A stretch of 64,000 nt of DNA, taken from the NCBI RefSeq assembly GCF_027244095.1, contig NC_069662.1, forward strand, positions 143,486,294 to 143,550,293, given 5' to 3'. The notes under the pieces were generated by a model. It saw only the letters and a program-made list of their open reading frames with translations, had not been told where the DNA came from and did not search any database. The translations under genes and the position numbers were made by a program. This DNA comes from Hemicordylus capensis (lineage: Eukaryota > Chordata > Lepidosauria > Squamata > Cordylidae). Positions 19,477-30,332 of this stretch are shown here, one piece after another; within the stretch, counting starts at the first letter, position 1; each line of letters begins with the position of its first letter.

Positions 19477-20400
19477 AACATAAAAACATAAGAACAGCCC
19501 TGCTGGATCAGGCCCAAGTCCCATCTAGTCCAGCATCCTGTTTCGCACAGTTGCCCACCAGATGCTGCTGGAAGCCACAGGCAGGAGTTGAGGGCATGTC
19601 CTCTCTCCTGCTGTTACTCCCCTGCAACTAGTACCCAGAGGCATCCTGCCTTTGAGGCTGGAGGTGGCCCATAGCCCTCTGACTAGTAGCTATTGATGGA
19701 CCTCTCCTCCATGAAGTTATCCAAACCCCTCTTAAAGCCATCCAGGTTGTTGGCTGTCACCACGTCCTGTGGTAGAGAGTTCCACAAGTGGATCATGCAT
19801 TGTGTGAAAAAGTACTTCCGTTTGTTGGTCCTAGACCTCCTGGCAATCAATTTCATGGAGTGACCCCTGGTTCTAGTGTTGTGTGAGAGGGAAAAGAATT
19901 TCTCTCTCTCCACTTTCTCCAAACCGTGCATGATTTTATAGACCTCTATCATTTTTCCCCACAGTCATCTTTTTTTCTAAACAAAAAAGCCCCAGGTGTT
20001 GTAGTCTTGCCTCATAAGAAAGGTGCTCTAGGCCCCTGATCATCTTGGTTGCCCTCTTCTGCACCTTTTCCAGTTCTACAATGTCCTTCTTTAGATGTGG
20101 TAACCAAAGCTGTACGCAGTACTCCAAGTGCAGCCACACCATAGTTTTGTATAAGGGCATTGACCTGATTGTGAATTTACCCTGTCTATATGTGAGTAAT
20201 TGAAGTCACCCATAATTACAGCCCTGCCTCTCCTTGACGCCTCCCTGATATCCTCCTGCAACTCCCAGTCACTGTCGGCATTTTGATCTGGAGGGCGATA
20301 GCACATCCCCAGTAGCACATTCCTCTTCCGGCCTTGTATAGTCACCCACAGTGTTTCTGTGGAGGACTCCAATCCACCTAGGTTTTCTAGCTTGTTAGAT
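19477..20400 (-). mobile_element. CR1-type LINE with a large internal deletion
   Basis: On the minus strand: an endonuclease segment at about 20,372-20,170 (LLGMCYRPPDQ and [12 protein letters not shown], the APE-type endonuclease motifs), then directly the reverse-transcriptase end ([44 protein letters not shown]) and the C-terminus to 19,683 ([48 protein letters not shown]). A 3' UTR runs to 19,477 with octamer-like TTCTTATG repeats. The catalytic RT core that should lie between is missing at about 20,160. Frames also shift near 19,950. Confidence 0.8.
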
Positions 20401-21019
20401 TCTATCTCTTCTTTAACATACAGTACAGGGTTAGGTCTTTCCTATCCAGACGTCTGCTTCACCAAGAAATACTTTGTATTTATTCTACAAGAATCTCCAT
20501 GTGTCTTCTCTAAAAAGTTGCAGCACCTAAACTCTGCAACTACTCTGTAACTGGAGTGGGTGCCTTCCTTCGTGCTCTGCCGATTATCGCTGCTGGTGGC
20601 AAAAATTAACAACCCCCAACTGGTCTGACTGAGGAGATTGGAGGCAGCAGTTGGGAGCCCGCACTGTGAGGCGGCCAAGCCTGGGGAGGCGGGGAAAAGC
20701 CAGAGGAAGTGGCAGAGATCCAACTCAGGGAGGAAGCAGGAAGTGTGGGGCTGGAAGAGGCGGAGCCTAGGCAAGCCTTTGAGGTTTGTCAAAGCTGTAC
20801 AGGTTTATTTAGGGTGGATGCAGCCAATGCTGAAGGCTGCTGGTCATAGAGGTGAGCTGGAGTGACCTTGGGGAATGGACCAGCCTAGGCGGCAGAGGAC
20901 GAGAGCAGGGTGAAGGAAAACCCCCTCCCTGGACAGCTTCTGATGTTTGAGAAAGGGGAAGAAGGGAGCAGTATCATTGGCCTGCCCTAAGGAATACCTG
21001 GGATGTTTGACAGTGTCAA
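20401..21019. other. Intergenic, nothing recognised
   Basis: The left part may be a continuation of the CR1 5' side. 20,640-20,900 is GC-richer and without recognisable domains. Confidence 0.3.
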
Positions 21020-21310
21020 ATGCTGCCTCACCCCATGATGACCCTGAGGGAGGCTAGCCCTCCTTCAAGGATTTGAAAGTGGCCACGGGGCTGGGGAGGA
21101 GGGAAGCTTGCCAGCAGCCTCCTATTCTTTTCCCATGCTTCTTGCAAGGTGTGTGGAGAGGGAGAGGGAGAGGGAGAGAGACACACAATTTTTTTAGATA
21201 GAGCAATTCTTTCTTGCAAAGCTTGCAAGGACCAGATTAGTCCTGAATAGCTACTCTGTCTTGTGGTGCCTCAATAATCTGCTGCCTGTGGCCACTCTGA
21301 GCCAGAGGAA
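21020..21310. repeat. Dispersed repeat shared with 33,930-34,235
   Basis: GGCCACGGGGCTGGGGAGG-type sequence, GCCAGCAGCCTCCTATTCTT, GCTTCTTGCAAGG, GCTTGCAAGGACCAGATTAG and TCCTGAATAGCTACTC all recur in the same order near 34,050-34,190. The family is unknown and no terminal repeats are defined. Confidence 0.5.
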
Positions 21311-21597
21311 TATTCCCAGGACCTCCTGGCCATGACAGAACCCCCACTCCCCATCAGAGCAGGCACCAAAGCTTGCCCCTGGAAGGGATGGGTCCAAATC
21401 ATAGTGCCTGAAGAGCAGACTATAAAATCCTTACGTTTGCTCACAGACCCTGCTAGAGCAACTTCTCATTCTGTTGTTGTAGATCAGCTCTGGATTCCCC
21501 TGGCCATGGTCTTGTCATTTTGCCTTATGAGCTGTCCAGGGTCTGAGGCAACCTGGTCATTGTCCCAGAAGAGATCATGGCAGTGACCAGAGCAGTA

Positions 21598-21768
21598 CAG
21601 GACTTTGTGCCATTTTTGCAGTTCCACCTGCTAGTCAGCTGTTGCATTCTGAGAGGAACCCAGCCTTTTCTCCAGTCACCACAAAAGTGTAATTCAAAGT
21701 GTTGGGTTCCTCTTGGAATGTAAGAGCTGGCCAGCAGGCGGAACTGCAAAAATTGTGCAAAGTCCTTA
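21598..21768. mobile_element. Fold-back MITE
   Basis: The left arm (AGGACTTTGTGCCATTTTTG, CAGTTCCACCTGCTAGTCAG, GAGAGGAACCCAG) pairs over about 65 bp with the right arm ending at 21,768 (CTTGCAAA-type mismatches are few). The loop is about 40 bp. Confidence 0.6.
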
Positions 21769-21805
21769 ATCAGCACATGTATGGAGGGTAAAATCGCACC
21801 AGGAA

Positions 21806-22130
21806 GTATTTATTTATTTATTTATTTATTCATTCATTCATTCATTCATTCATTCATTGTTAAATTTATATACCACCTTTCATTACAAGAATCCCAAGGT
21901 GGTTCACAGAAAAATTAAAACAAGACTATAAAAATACACAATTAAAATATTAAGCTAAAATATAAAAACATGAGTCTAACTAAAGATTTAAAATACAAGC
22001 ATACAAAATACAATATACAAAGAAGCAGCAATAGAGACAATCATATAAAAGCCTTGGTAAAAAGCCAAGATTTAACACGCTTTCTAAAAACTGTGATGGA
22101 GACTGAAGTAGCATGGAAACCTTCAGCAGC
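21806..22130 (-). mobile_element. L2 LINE 3' end with TTTA/TTCA repeat tail
   Basis: A (TTTA)n then (TTCA)n run at 21,806-21,858 is followed by TTAAATTTATATACCACCTT, ATCCCAAGGTGGTTCACAG and the A-rich UTR. AAAGCCAAGATTTAACACGC and CTGTGATGGAGACTGAAG match the start of the tail at 60,798-61,100. Confidence 0.65.
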
Positions 22131-22232
22131 ATGTGTATGGGGAGTAAGAGCATACGTGGAACTTGTATGAAAGCTTTGACTATCCCACACTTGATTGCCA
22201 TATGGAAGTGGCCAGTATGTGAGGTTCTGAAC

Positions 22233-22342
22233 ACATCCATATTGTAGTAGTTCACACTATATAAACATTTCAAACAGGGTGGAACCATTAAAAGATGAAA
22301 TGCAAAATATTCCAGACGTTTAAAACAAAGCAAATATCACAG
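22233..22342 (+). repeat. Direct duplicate, copy 1 of 2
   Basis: ACATCCATATTGTAGTAGTT, ACTATATAAACATTTCAAAC, AGGGTGGAACCATTAAAAG and GAAATGCAAAATATTCCAGA reappear in the same order and orientation at 23,588-23,695. Identity by eye is high over about 105 bp. Confidence 0.8.
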
Positions 22343-22681
22343 AGTGGCTGATGCCAGGACTTGATTGCCTCCCCTAGTGACCAGTTACTGAATGAGGGAA
22401 CCAGCAGGTCTGAGAGTCCTCATATCAGTCAGTGGGACTGGACTGGCCCTCTAATGTCACCTGACCTCCAAAGCCAGGAGGATCATGGGCTCTTCTGTGA
22501 ATGCTTCAGTTGGAACTACCTGTAGTTCTCCTCTCTGATCAGCAGCCTTGGTGATACAGGGAACCAGTGCCTCATTCACCAAGCTCCCAGTTTGAGCCCC
22601 ACGGTGTCTATCAGAGTGACTGTCTTAGCAGTACAGCACCCAGCAGGCTCCCTAAAGGGACTTGGGCTTCAAGTGACATTA

Positions 22682-22917
22682 GCTGACATACTGCACAGTG
22701 CTCCGTCTCTGCCTAACAATAGAGGGTTGGTGCATTGTGCTCTTGTGCAAGATGCTAGAATTGTGCAAATGCAGTTGTGCAGCAGAGGGCCATTCTTTCC
22801 AGTGGCTCTCAATTATGCAATTACGCTCATGTAATTCTAGCATCGTGTGCAAGAGTGCTCGTGCAACTGTGCAAATGCTCCATTGCTAGGCAGATGGAGC
22901 ATTGCGTGGTATGTCAG
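22682..22917. mobile_element. Fold-back element
   Basis: CTGACATACTGCACAGTGCTCC and the following CTGCCTAACAATAGAG pair with the right end reversed (CTGACATACCACGCAATGCTCC, CTGCCTAGCAATGGAG). Inner matches around GTGCTCTTGTGCAAGATGCTAG extend the arms to about 100 bp. No clear target duplication. Confidence 0.6.
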
Positions 22918-23587
22918 TCATTCACTGTTGACTGAAGAGGATGCACACAGTCTCCTAGATACTCACTTCTGTTCTACCATCTTCCCATACAGTTTTCTGG
23001 AGTGTGTGTGTGTGTATGCAAAATATTTGCAATGTAGGGCCAGGTGCATGTGTGTCCCCATACGGTACAGCCTTTGTTGCTAGATCTGCAGAATTTCAGT
23101 TCTTTGGGGTCTTTCTATGTGCAATAATGATGGCCAAGAAACTTGGCCTAAATGGAGAATAGGAACATTAAAATGTCTCCAAGTTGTGCAATAAAAGAAG
23201 CCATTATTGACACACACTCATTTTACCTAATAATGACAGGGCATTTCATTCCAGTCCTTTAAAAGGCATCTTTTATTCCTGCAAAGGAAAGGGAGGCAAC
23301 CCTATAAGATTTTATAATGTAAACATGTGCTGACATTAATTATTGTAATATTTATCTGCAAAACAGATGGTAATGCTTTCCAAAAATGTGTGAGCGGTGA
23401 TCAGAATGAATGTATGTATCGAGGCATTACTGTTTCTGCCGCGTCCTCGTTTCGATTTAGCCTTGGACCCTGGTCCATGCACAGGGTTGCTTTTTCAGTG
23501 AAGTTCTACCAGACAGATGGAAAACATTATTAACTACTGTTTTCCTTTCTTGTCAGAAATGTTTTGTCTAATCATCACATAATTACA

Positions 23588-23695
23588 CATCCATATTGTA
23601 GTAAATCACGCTATATAAACATTTCAAACAGAGTGGAACTATTAAGGTGAAATGCAAAATATTCCAGACTTTAAAACAAAACAAATATGAAGTGA
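23588..23695 (+). repeat. Direct duplicate, copy 2 of 2
   Basis: See 22,233-22,342. This copy lacks a few bases (TATTAAGGTGAAATG against CATTAAAAGATGAAATG) but keeps the order. Confidence 0.8.
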
Positions 23696-24057
23696 ACCGT
23701 GCTGAGTAAGAAAACGCTAAAATCAAGGTCAGACAAAAATATAACTCTACAGTTTTGGCATTTGGCTTCCTTAGAGCTACATTCGGTTAACCCACAGACA
23801 GTAATGTCCTGGGTGCTTTGATAGTCTTTCCCCCATTTTGGTATGCTTAATAAAGAAACTGTTGCTTCCATTTGGTGCACCCTTCACAAAAGTGAATGAA
23901 GAGTTTGGATTGGGTCCAGCTCTATGTGGGCACCATTGTCTCAGTTGAACAGGAGGATGGCTTTGGAGATCTAGTGATTTCTGAACTGGCACTTTTTGGG
24001 TTGGTAGTTTATCAATATACACCCATGAAAACGACACACTCATTAACATGCCTAATA
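23696..24057. other. Intergenic, nothing recognised
   Basis: The open frames in this stretch are short and domain-free. Confidence 0.35.
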
Positions 24058-24110
24058 GGATCATAGAATTTCAGAACTGGAAGGGATATGGAAGGTCTTC
24101 TAGTCAACAA
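24058..24110 (-). mobile_element. Classic CR1 3' terminus
   Basis: GGATCATAGAATTTCAGAACTGG then AAGG.ATATGGAAGGTCTTCTAGT corresponds to the reversed end of bird/reptile CR1 elements (CATAGAATCATAGAAT octamer end). Confidence 0.6.
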
Positions 24111-24303
24111 TTTGCTCAGTATAGGAATTATAGTTCATGTTCTCATACCAAAGATCACTGCTCGAGGCCCACCACCTATGCACATTGGTGAAGGCTTTTG
24201 TCCTCCTATATGTTGCATTCTTTAACTTGGTAATAGCCTGTTTTCAACTGATTTAAAAGCCAAGTGGGTGTTTGTTCTTTGGGTAAGATTTATATGGCAG
24301 TGA

Positions 24304-24760
24304 AATCGTTCACATGACCAGGCGGGCGGGGAAGTGGATGGGTGGGTGAGGGAGGGAGGCTGGTTGAATTCACCTTTCCTCCAGACAAGCACTCTGGATG
24401 CTTTTGGTGCGCATGCCGCATGCCCTCACAACCTGTGCTGATGACTATCCGGTTGCTCCCAGCAGTGCAGACCAACAGAGACTGGGACTCATTTTCCCCG
24501 CCTCCACATATCCCACAAGGCATTGCATGACAAATGGGGTACCTTGGGAGATTCCCTCATCAGACGGGCACTCTAGGCACCCATCTCTGTGGACCTGAGG
24601 AGGCACACGAGCCAGACAGCTGGTTAAGGGAGCACTTGGTTCCTTAATCTCGGCTAAGAGCCGGGCTTGGGAGCGGAATTAGGCAGGGCAGGAGTGCTAG
24701 GATCCGCATAGATCCTATGAGCTGCCGTAGCCTGGGCGAGGCTGCTTGTGAGAACAGCCT
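24304..24760. mobile_element. Non-autonomous DNA element with GTTCACATGA / TGTGAGAAC ends
   Basis: The left end ATCGTTCACATGACCAGG and the reversed right end (AGGCTGTTCTCACAAGCAGC) are related to the termini at 8,849 and 35,957. The interior has a GGATCCGCATAGATCC short inverted repeat. No protein is encoded. Confidence 0.45.
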
Positions 24761-24837
24761 CAGTATATAACAATACAATTATCAACAGTTCAGAAGCCTG
24801 GATGGATGACTGACTTCTCCTGAGCTTAGAAAATAAG

Positions 24838-25140
24838 ATTTTTATTTATTTATTGTTACATGGATATACCACCTTTCATAAAATATCTCAAGGCAGTTTC
24901 CAAAAACAGTATTAAAACAATTATAAAAACCCAGTAGAAGTATTAAGGCACTATAAAATCAATAGCCATTAAAGATGCATAGCGATAAAACCATAAAAGG
25001 CAGCTCATAAAACGGCACAAGTAGCAAAACCAGCACCCTCTAGAGGGCAAAAAAGGATAAAAAGCCAGGTCTTCTTTGGTTCTCTTTTAAAAGCAGCGAG
25101 GGAGGCCAAGGAGCAAAGATGAGCTACTTTCCCAAACTCA
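24838..25140 (-). mobile_element. L2 LINE 3' end
   Basis: TTTATTTATTGTTACATGG, GATATACCACCTTTCATAAA and TCTCAAGGCAGTTTCCAA, then the UTR, with AAAAAGCCAGGTCTTCTTTG and GGAGGCCAAGGAGCAAAG at the ORF side. Confidence 0.6.
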
Positions 25141-25559
25141 GAAATAGCCCTGCTTATTTTTCAAGCCATTCTGACTTTGGAAAGAAGCCACCCACCCGCT
25201 ACACCCCCTCCATCCCCACCTATAGGTCCCCATGTTCTGCAGACTGTTGTTGGCAGCGCATATCCCACTGCGCTAATGAGGGCTCCTAGCGTAGCACCAG
25301 CAGCCTTGTGCTTTTACACAAGAGTGCAAATACTTGAAGCACTGCACCTGCACTCTGGAAATGTTACTTAGACTGGAAGTAACAGCCCGTCTAAAGTGGA
25401 GGGAGAGCCGGTCCATGGCTCCAGGTGGGCTCCTCCTCTGCTTGCCACCATGGCTGACATCCTTGCACTGCCCCCAGCTGCACCTGTGTGCTGGCGGGGT
25501 GTCTCCCAGCTGCCCCTGCATGCTGGGGAGTGCCATCCACTCCCACTTTGCCCATGCTG

Positions 25560-25715
25560 ACTGGGCAAAGAGGCACCTTTCTAACCTGGTGATTCTCTTT
25601 ATTTAGCTGGGGGAGAGTAACTGGCCCTCTCCACCCCCAGCACAGGACCTCCAGTGACTGTTGCTGGTATCTATCTTCTGTTTCTTTTTAGATTGCGAGC
25701 CCTTTGGGGCCAGGG

Positions 25716-25784
<69 letters not shown>

Positions 25785-25858
25785 TTCTTTCTTTCTATAA
25801 ACCGCTTTGGAAACTTTGTTGAAAAGCGGTATATAAATATTTGTTGTTGTTGTTGATC
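25560..25858 (+). repeat. L2-like LINE tail, family B, with expanded (CTTT)n
   Basis: Sense orientation: GGGCAAAGAGGCACCTTTC, GGGGGAGAGTAACTGGCCC, CAGTGACTGTTGCTGGTATC, TTCTTTTTAGATTGCGAGCC, then a (CTTT)n run at about 25,719-25,795, and the closing CTATAAACCGCTTTGG...AAAGCGGTATATAAATA with a TTG tail. Best-preserved copy of the family. Confidence 0.7.
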
Positions 25859-25983
25859 CACATCCTTACGTACTACTTCAAGTATCTGTATTGTTGCACA
25901 AAAGCAACATAACTGGCACTTTGCGAGGAGCCTACAGCAGTGTGGGTGGATTGGCACTGCCCATGTTTGGCTGCAGAACATGT

Positions 25984-26062
25984 GGGTCATAGAATCATAG
26001 AATCTTATTATTAGAAGGACCTTGGAGGTCTTGTTGTCCAGGTCTCCTGCTCAGAGCAGGGA
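25984..26062 (-). mobile_element. Classic CR1 3' terminus
   Basis: GGTCATAGAATCATAGAATC followed by AGAAGGACCTTGGAGGTC is the reversed CR1 end with two octamers. Confidence 0.75.
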
Positions 26063-26920
26063 GTTGCTACAGCCACCCACCCACTCACTGATTCCTCAAC
26101 CCTGCTCCTTCCTTCACTCCCACCCCTCATATGGGCTCTGGTGGTGGTGGCGGTGGCGGCAGCTGCAGTGCTCTGATGGCAAGTGGTGGAGATTGGCCTG
26201 CCATCATAACATGTCTGTCCACGGTCTCCTCCAGATTTCAGGGGGCACTAGGCAAACTGCTCTCCATGGACCTTCTATCTGGGTGATCTCAAAGAAGGTT
26301 GTTCTGCCATTGCCATAAGAAGACTATGGAGACAAAGGTGATCTTGGGGATTAAAGTGAGCCCTTGGCAAATACCCAACTATGTTGAACCCTGGTGATGA
26401 GTGATCCTGCCACTCCCTCTGCCCTGTTGAGTGTGGTGGGAGAGAAGCCAGGAGAAGTTTGGGGGGATTGTTGGGTGAATGTGTGGGAAAGAGAGGGGAT
26501 TTGGGGAGAGTCTGGGTGGGACCAGGTAAGAGAGAAATTCTACAGTTCAAATCAAAATCTTAACTAGAAAAGAACTTGGGGTTCATAATGCTTACCTCTC
26601 ATTATAAGCCCCTCAAAGTTGTATCTGAGTCCTGGGATGTACACATTTCACTGGCATCTCAATATGCCTAACTGCTGGAATGTGTGAAAGGGCAAGCTGA
26701 ATGCATTGTACGGTGCCTTACTGTTAATGTGAATGCATTTACATGTGTGTGCACTGCAGATGAAACTTACCTGCATGCCACTCAGAGGTTTAATGGTTGG
26801 TTACATATCTGGGAGAGGGGGCTGAATTCTGAAGCATGTCAACTTAGCAGTTCACCAACAGCAACATTTTAGCCATCTGCAAAATGCAAAACAGGGCCAG
26901 AGGCTTACCAGGGACAAGTA
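26063..26920. other. Intergenic, nothing recognised
   Basis: A GGTGGTGGCGGTGGCGGC-type trinucleotide-rich patch lies at about 26,141-26,165. No gene seen. Confidence 0.35.
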
Positions 26921-27325
26921 CAGGGGGGCCTTGATATCTGTGGATTCATTATCCATGGATTTGCATATCCACGGCCGGGTAAAAGACACTGGGCCTCAGC
27001 ATATGCAGGGGGCGGGGAGGAAAAAAACACGTCAACCTCACGTATCCGTGGGTTGTGTTTCAGAGTTTTTTCCTGGGGGGGGCATTGATTTTTGGCTGAT
27101 TTGGGTGCACTCCAGGGCACGGTGTGACTGCGGGAGAGCAGCGAAGCATGGTAGGAAGCTTTCCTCCACATTCTCCCTCCAAATTTGGCAAATTTCAGTG
27201 ATTCTCCTAACAACTAGGAACCTAACCCCCACAATCCCATAGCCCCCAGTGACTTGATATTCACAGTTTCCATATCTGTGGTGGCAGCTGGGAACGGAAC
27301 CCCCACAAATGTCGAGGTCCTCCTG
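26921..27325. mobile_element. Tigger/pogo-like MITE
   Basis: The ends are CAGGGGGGCCTTGATAT and, reversed, CAGGAGGACCTCGACAT. TA flanks both sides (26,919-26,920 and 27,326-27,327), the target of Tc1/mariner/pogo elements. Subterminal TCTGTGGATTCATTATCCATGG and ATCCGTGGGTT motifs resemble the CGCGGATAA-type repeats of Tigger ends. 405 bp, no transposase. Confidence 0.7.
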
Positions 27326-27327
27326 TA

Positions 27328-28472
27328 CCAGAAAATAGAGACAGCTGGAGTGTATGTTAACAGATTGCTGTATCAAGTCAATGCCTGACCTGTCCTGAAA
27401 TGGGTCAAAGGATGATCTCTTCCCACCTTAGATGTCACATTTCTGTGAGTCTTGCAGGTTTCAGGCATGCCAAATCAGTCTGGTTGACACTAAAAAAAAC
27501 ACACACACCTCTGTCAGGAAATGACCTTAGTTCATTATTAAACCATGCTTTACATCTTAATTTCAAATGCATGTTTATGAGCACCAGAGAGAAATAGCGT
27601 CTCTCTCTCTCAGCTTGATGGAGGAGAGCTGTGGTCTGAAGCTCACAATAATTCTGGGGTGAAAGCAAATGGAAAAGAATTATTGACAATTATTTAAAAA
27701 CCATCCAGAAAGGCAGTCTACGGCTAGACCAATTCAATATGTAGGAAACAATTTATGAACCTATAATGTTCCCATCTTTAGCAGAAAGTGAACTCTGGCT
27801 GTCCGGACAAATCTCTTATTTCACCCACACAAACAGACCTCTTGCTGTGCTGAAAGGCGATGCACTAAACAGAAGGCCTGCAGACTTGCAAAAAAGAAAC
27901 AAAGAAGAAAAAATGAAATAGGAAACAGTAGAAAATTATTTAAGCAGAGAGCGCCTTGTTTACAAAGGGCAAATCTCAAGAGTTTGGGTTAGAAGTGAAA
28001 CTCATAACACAGCACAGAGTTTAAATAGCACTGAAGTGAGTTTTTCATTCGGAGCACACTTTGATGTCAAACCAATATTTAAAAGTTGGATATTAAAAAC
28101 CATATATCTACAGTAAGGTTTGTCTGGTAAAAATGGAAATACTAGTTTTGGAATCTAGTTATAGCCACTGAAATCCGTATCCGGCCCTGAAGTCTGTATA
28201 TTGCCTTTGAAATTGGTCTTTGAATTTTGCTTGGAAAACCATGGGTGGCATGATTGCAAATTATATTCCCACACCTCCCCTTTCCTCCCCACAGCAGCCT
28301 CCTGTGGCCTAGAAAGCTCCTCCTGGGGTTGGGGTAAAGTGTATTTAACAGTATTGTGGAAATTGAAAATTTAATAGTTGAAGGAAGGGTTTTTACTACC
28401 AGAGGCATTATTCTTCACTGCAAGGCCTGGAAGCCAGTGGAAGCTCCTAGTCCTAAGAGTGGCACCCTGGTT
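27328..28472. other. Intergenic, nothing recognised
   Basis: AT-rich unique-looking sequence without exon-like frames. Confidence 0.4.
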
Positions 28473-28473
28473 A

Positions 28474-29043
28474 CAGGAGAACTTCGTTATACACGGATTC
28501 CATATCTGCAGTTTCACATATTCTCACGTGTCTAACTGACACCCAGGATTAAAACTCATATATCTGCAGTTCCTAGAGGGCCGAATTGACTGCTGTGGTC
28601 ATTTCAGCCCTCCATTTTGTCACCAGGAGCCATTTTGTGGCTCATTTCTTGCAAAAACAAGCATTTCCGCCACAACTTTTTGTGGTTTGGGGGCACATTT
28701 CACAGCTTGAGGGGCCCTGCTGGGCACAAAGAGACCCCGCAGAGCATGGTAGAGTATTTCCCCCTGTTGTTTTTCAGCTCTTTTTTTAAAAAGCATTTTC
28801 CAACTATTTTTCATGGTTTTGGTGGGCATTTCGCAGTTTGGAGGGCACTGCTGGGCACAATGAGACCTTGTGGAGCACACTACATTAGGGTTATTGGGGG
28901 GGGGCATTTTTTGACATTTTAAAAACTTTTTTGTGCATTCTGGAACCAAACCCCCTGTTTTCCATAGGCGCATTGGCACAATGCCTCATTACTTGTGGAA
29001 GAAGGCGAGGAACAGACTCCCCACGAGTAACGAGGTTTGCCTG
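28474..29043. mobile_element. Tigger-like MITE with internal tandem duplication
   Basis: The ends are CAGGAGAACTTCGTTATAC and, reversed, CAGGCAAACCTCGTTACTC, with TA on both sides (28,472-28,473 and 29,044-29,045). Inside, a unit of about 140 bp is repeated: GGTTTGGGGGCACATTTC...CTGCTGGGCACAAAGAGACC near 28,685-28,740 and GGTTTTGGTGGGCATTTCGC...CTGCTGGGCACAATGAGACC near 28,813-28,868. 570 bp; no transposase. Confidence 0.65.
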
Positions 29044-29168
29044 TACTTATTGATTAGGCCTGTGCAGAGCTTCAGTCTTAGACAATACTTTGCTCAGCTC
29101 CTCCAGCACTATGCAGAGGCTACTCTACCCACAGTGCAATGCTGTGCCTTCCCCATTGCTGGTGGAAC

Positions 29169-29445
29169 TGTGCTAACCTCTGCAAGTGCTACGCTTTGTG
29201 TGTTGGGGGTGGCTTTAAGAGAAAAAGAGTCCTCTCAAGCCCCAGCACCATCTTGGAAGGTGCACGTGGAACACTGGGAAGTGTAGTCCTCCCCAGTGCT
29301 TTCCCCAAAGAGCTCTATGCAGAAAGTGCTGGGAAGGACTACATTTCCCAGTGTTCCATGAGCACCTTTTAGGTGACACAAGGTTTGCTTCTCTTTAAGA
29401 CCCTCTGGTCCTGAGGGAAGTGCAGCACTCACAGAGGTCAGCACA
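29169..29445. mobile_element. Fold-back element
   Basis: The left end TGTGCTAACCTCTGCAAGTGC and the reversed right end (TGTGCTGACCTCTGTGAGTGC) match. The central arms (GGAACACTGGGAAGTGTAGTCC against GGACTACATTTCCCAGTGTTCC) meet around AAAGAGCTCTATGCAG. About 277 bp; weak matching continues a few bases outward. Confidence 0.6.
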
Positions 29446-29632
29446 GTGGGAAATGGCTCTCCCTCTGAATTTATTTTATTTTATTTCGTCAAAGTGGCCC
29501 CTGCTTGAAAAACAGTGAAGATCACTGACCAGAGGTGTCTGGGAAGAACTCCCTTCTTGTTGTTAGTATATGTTAATATAACATGGCTGATGGTACCTGA
29601 AGCTCCTGATATTGAGTACATTATAGCTAGAC

Positions 29633-29767
29633 CACGTTTTCTTAACCTTGGGCCCCCAGATGTTGTTGGACTACAACACCCATCATCCCCAGACATGGCC
29701 TTTGTGGCTGAGGATGATGGGAGTTGTAGTCCAACAACATCTGGGGGCCCAAGGTTAAGAAACCCTG
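29633..29767. mobile_element. hAT-Charlie-like MITE with target duplication
   Basis: The ends CACGTTTTCTTAACC and, reversed, CAGGGTTTCTTAACC are flanked by AGCTAGAC and TGCTAGAC. The arms are nearly identical throughout (TTGGGCCCCCAGATGTTGTT against AACAACATCTGGGGGCCCAA), so this is a comparatively young or strongly constrained hairpin. Confidence 0.8.
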
Positions 29768-30023
29768 TGCTAGACAATAAACCAGTTTACTTACCTCACA
29801 AGAACACAGGCCTATTCTATTTTTGAAGACTAGCGGTTGTAGTATTTCAGCAACAGGGGGATCTCTTGGCAACACCATAGGAAATGAAGCAGGCTACATA
29901 GACTACAGCAGCCATAAGGGAAGGAGGAAATCCCTGGAAACTGGCCTGAGGCATCTCTGCTCTACTCATGAAAGGTGCCTCCCTTCCTCCCAAGCCCTGT
30001 TTAGCTGTTCAGTAGAATGCTGA

Positions 30024-30332
30024 CGAACATGCTTACAGGGCTGGAAACGGGTGGGAACTTCCCACTGGGAAGTCCCGCTCACCCCAACCAGCTCTTCATG
30101 CTTACTGCAACATTCATCTGAAGAGACAAACCTTGTCAGTGTGATTGCACCCATTTCCATGATCAGGAGGCTGGGGCACCCCAGTCTACCAGTCATGGAA
30201 ATGGGCACAATCACACTTACTACTGCAGCCATCTCTTCAGACAAAAGTAAGCATGGAGAGTGGGGCCGGGTGGGCGGCTGACGGGCAAGGGCGTGGCTTA
30301 TGACCCATTTCCAACCCTGTAAGCATGTTCGG
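30024..30332. mobile_element. Long fold-back DNA element
   Basis: CGAACATGCTTACAGGG at the left end and its complement CCCTGTAAGCATGTTCG at the right end. The arms extend inward through TGATTGCACCCATTTCCATG and CATGGAAATGGGCACAATCA to a centre at about 30,177 (CTGGGGCACCCCAG). Arms of about 150 bp, imperfect in the middle. No coding capacity. Confidence 0.7.
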
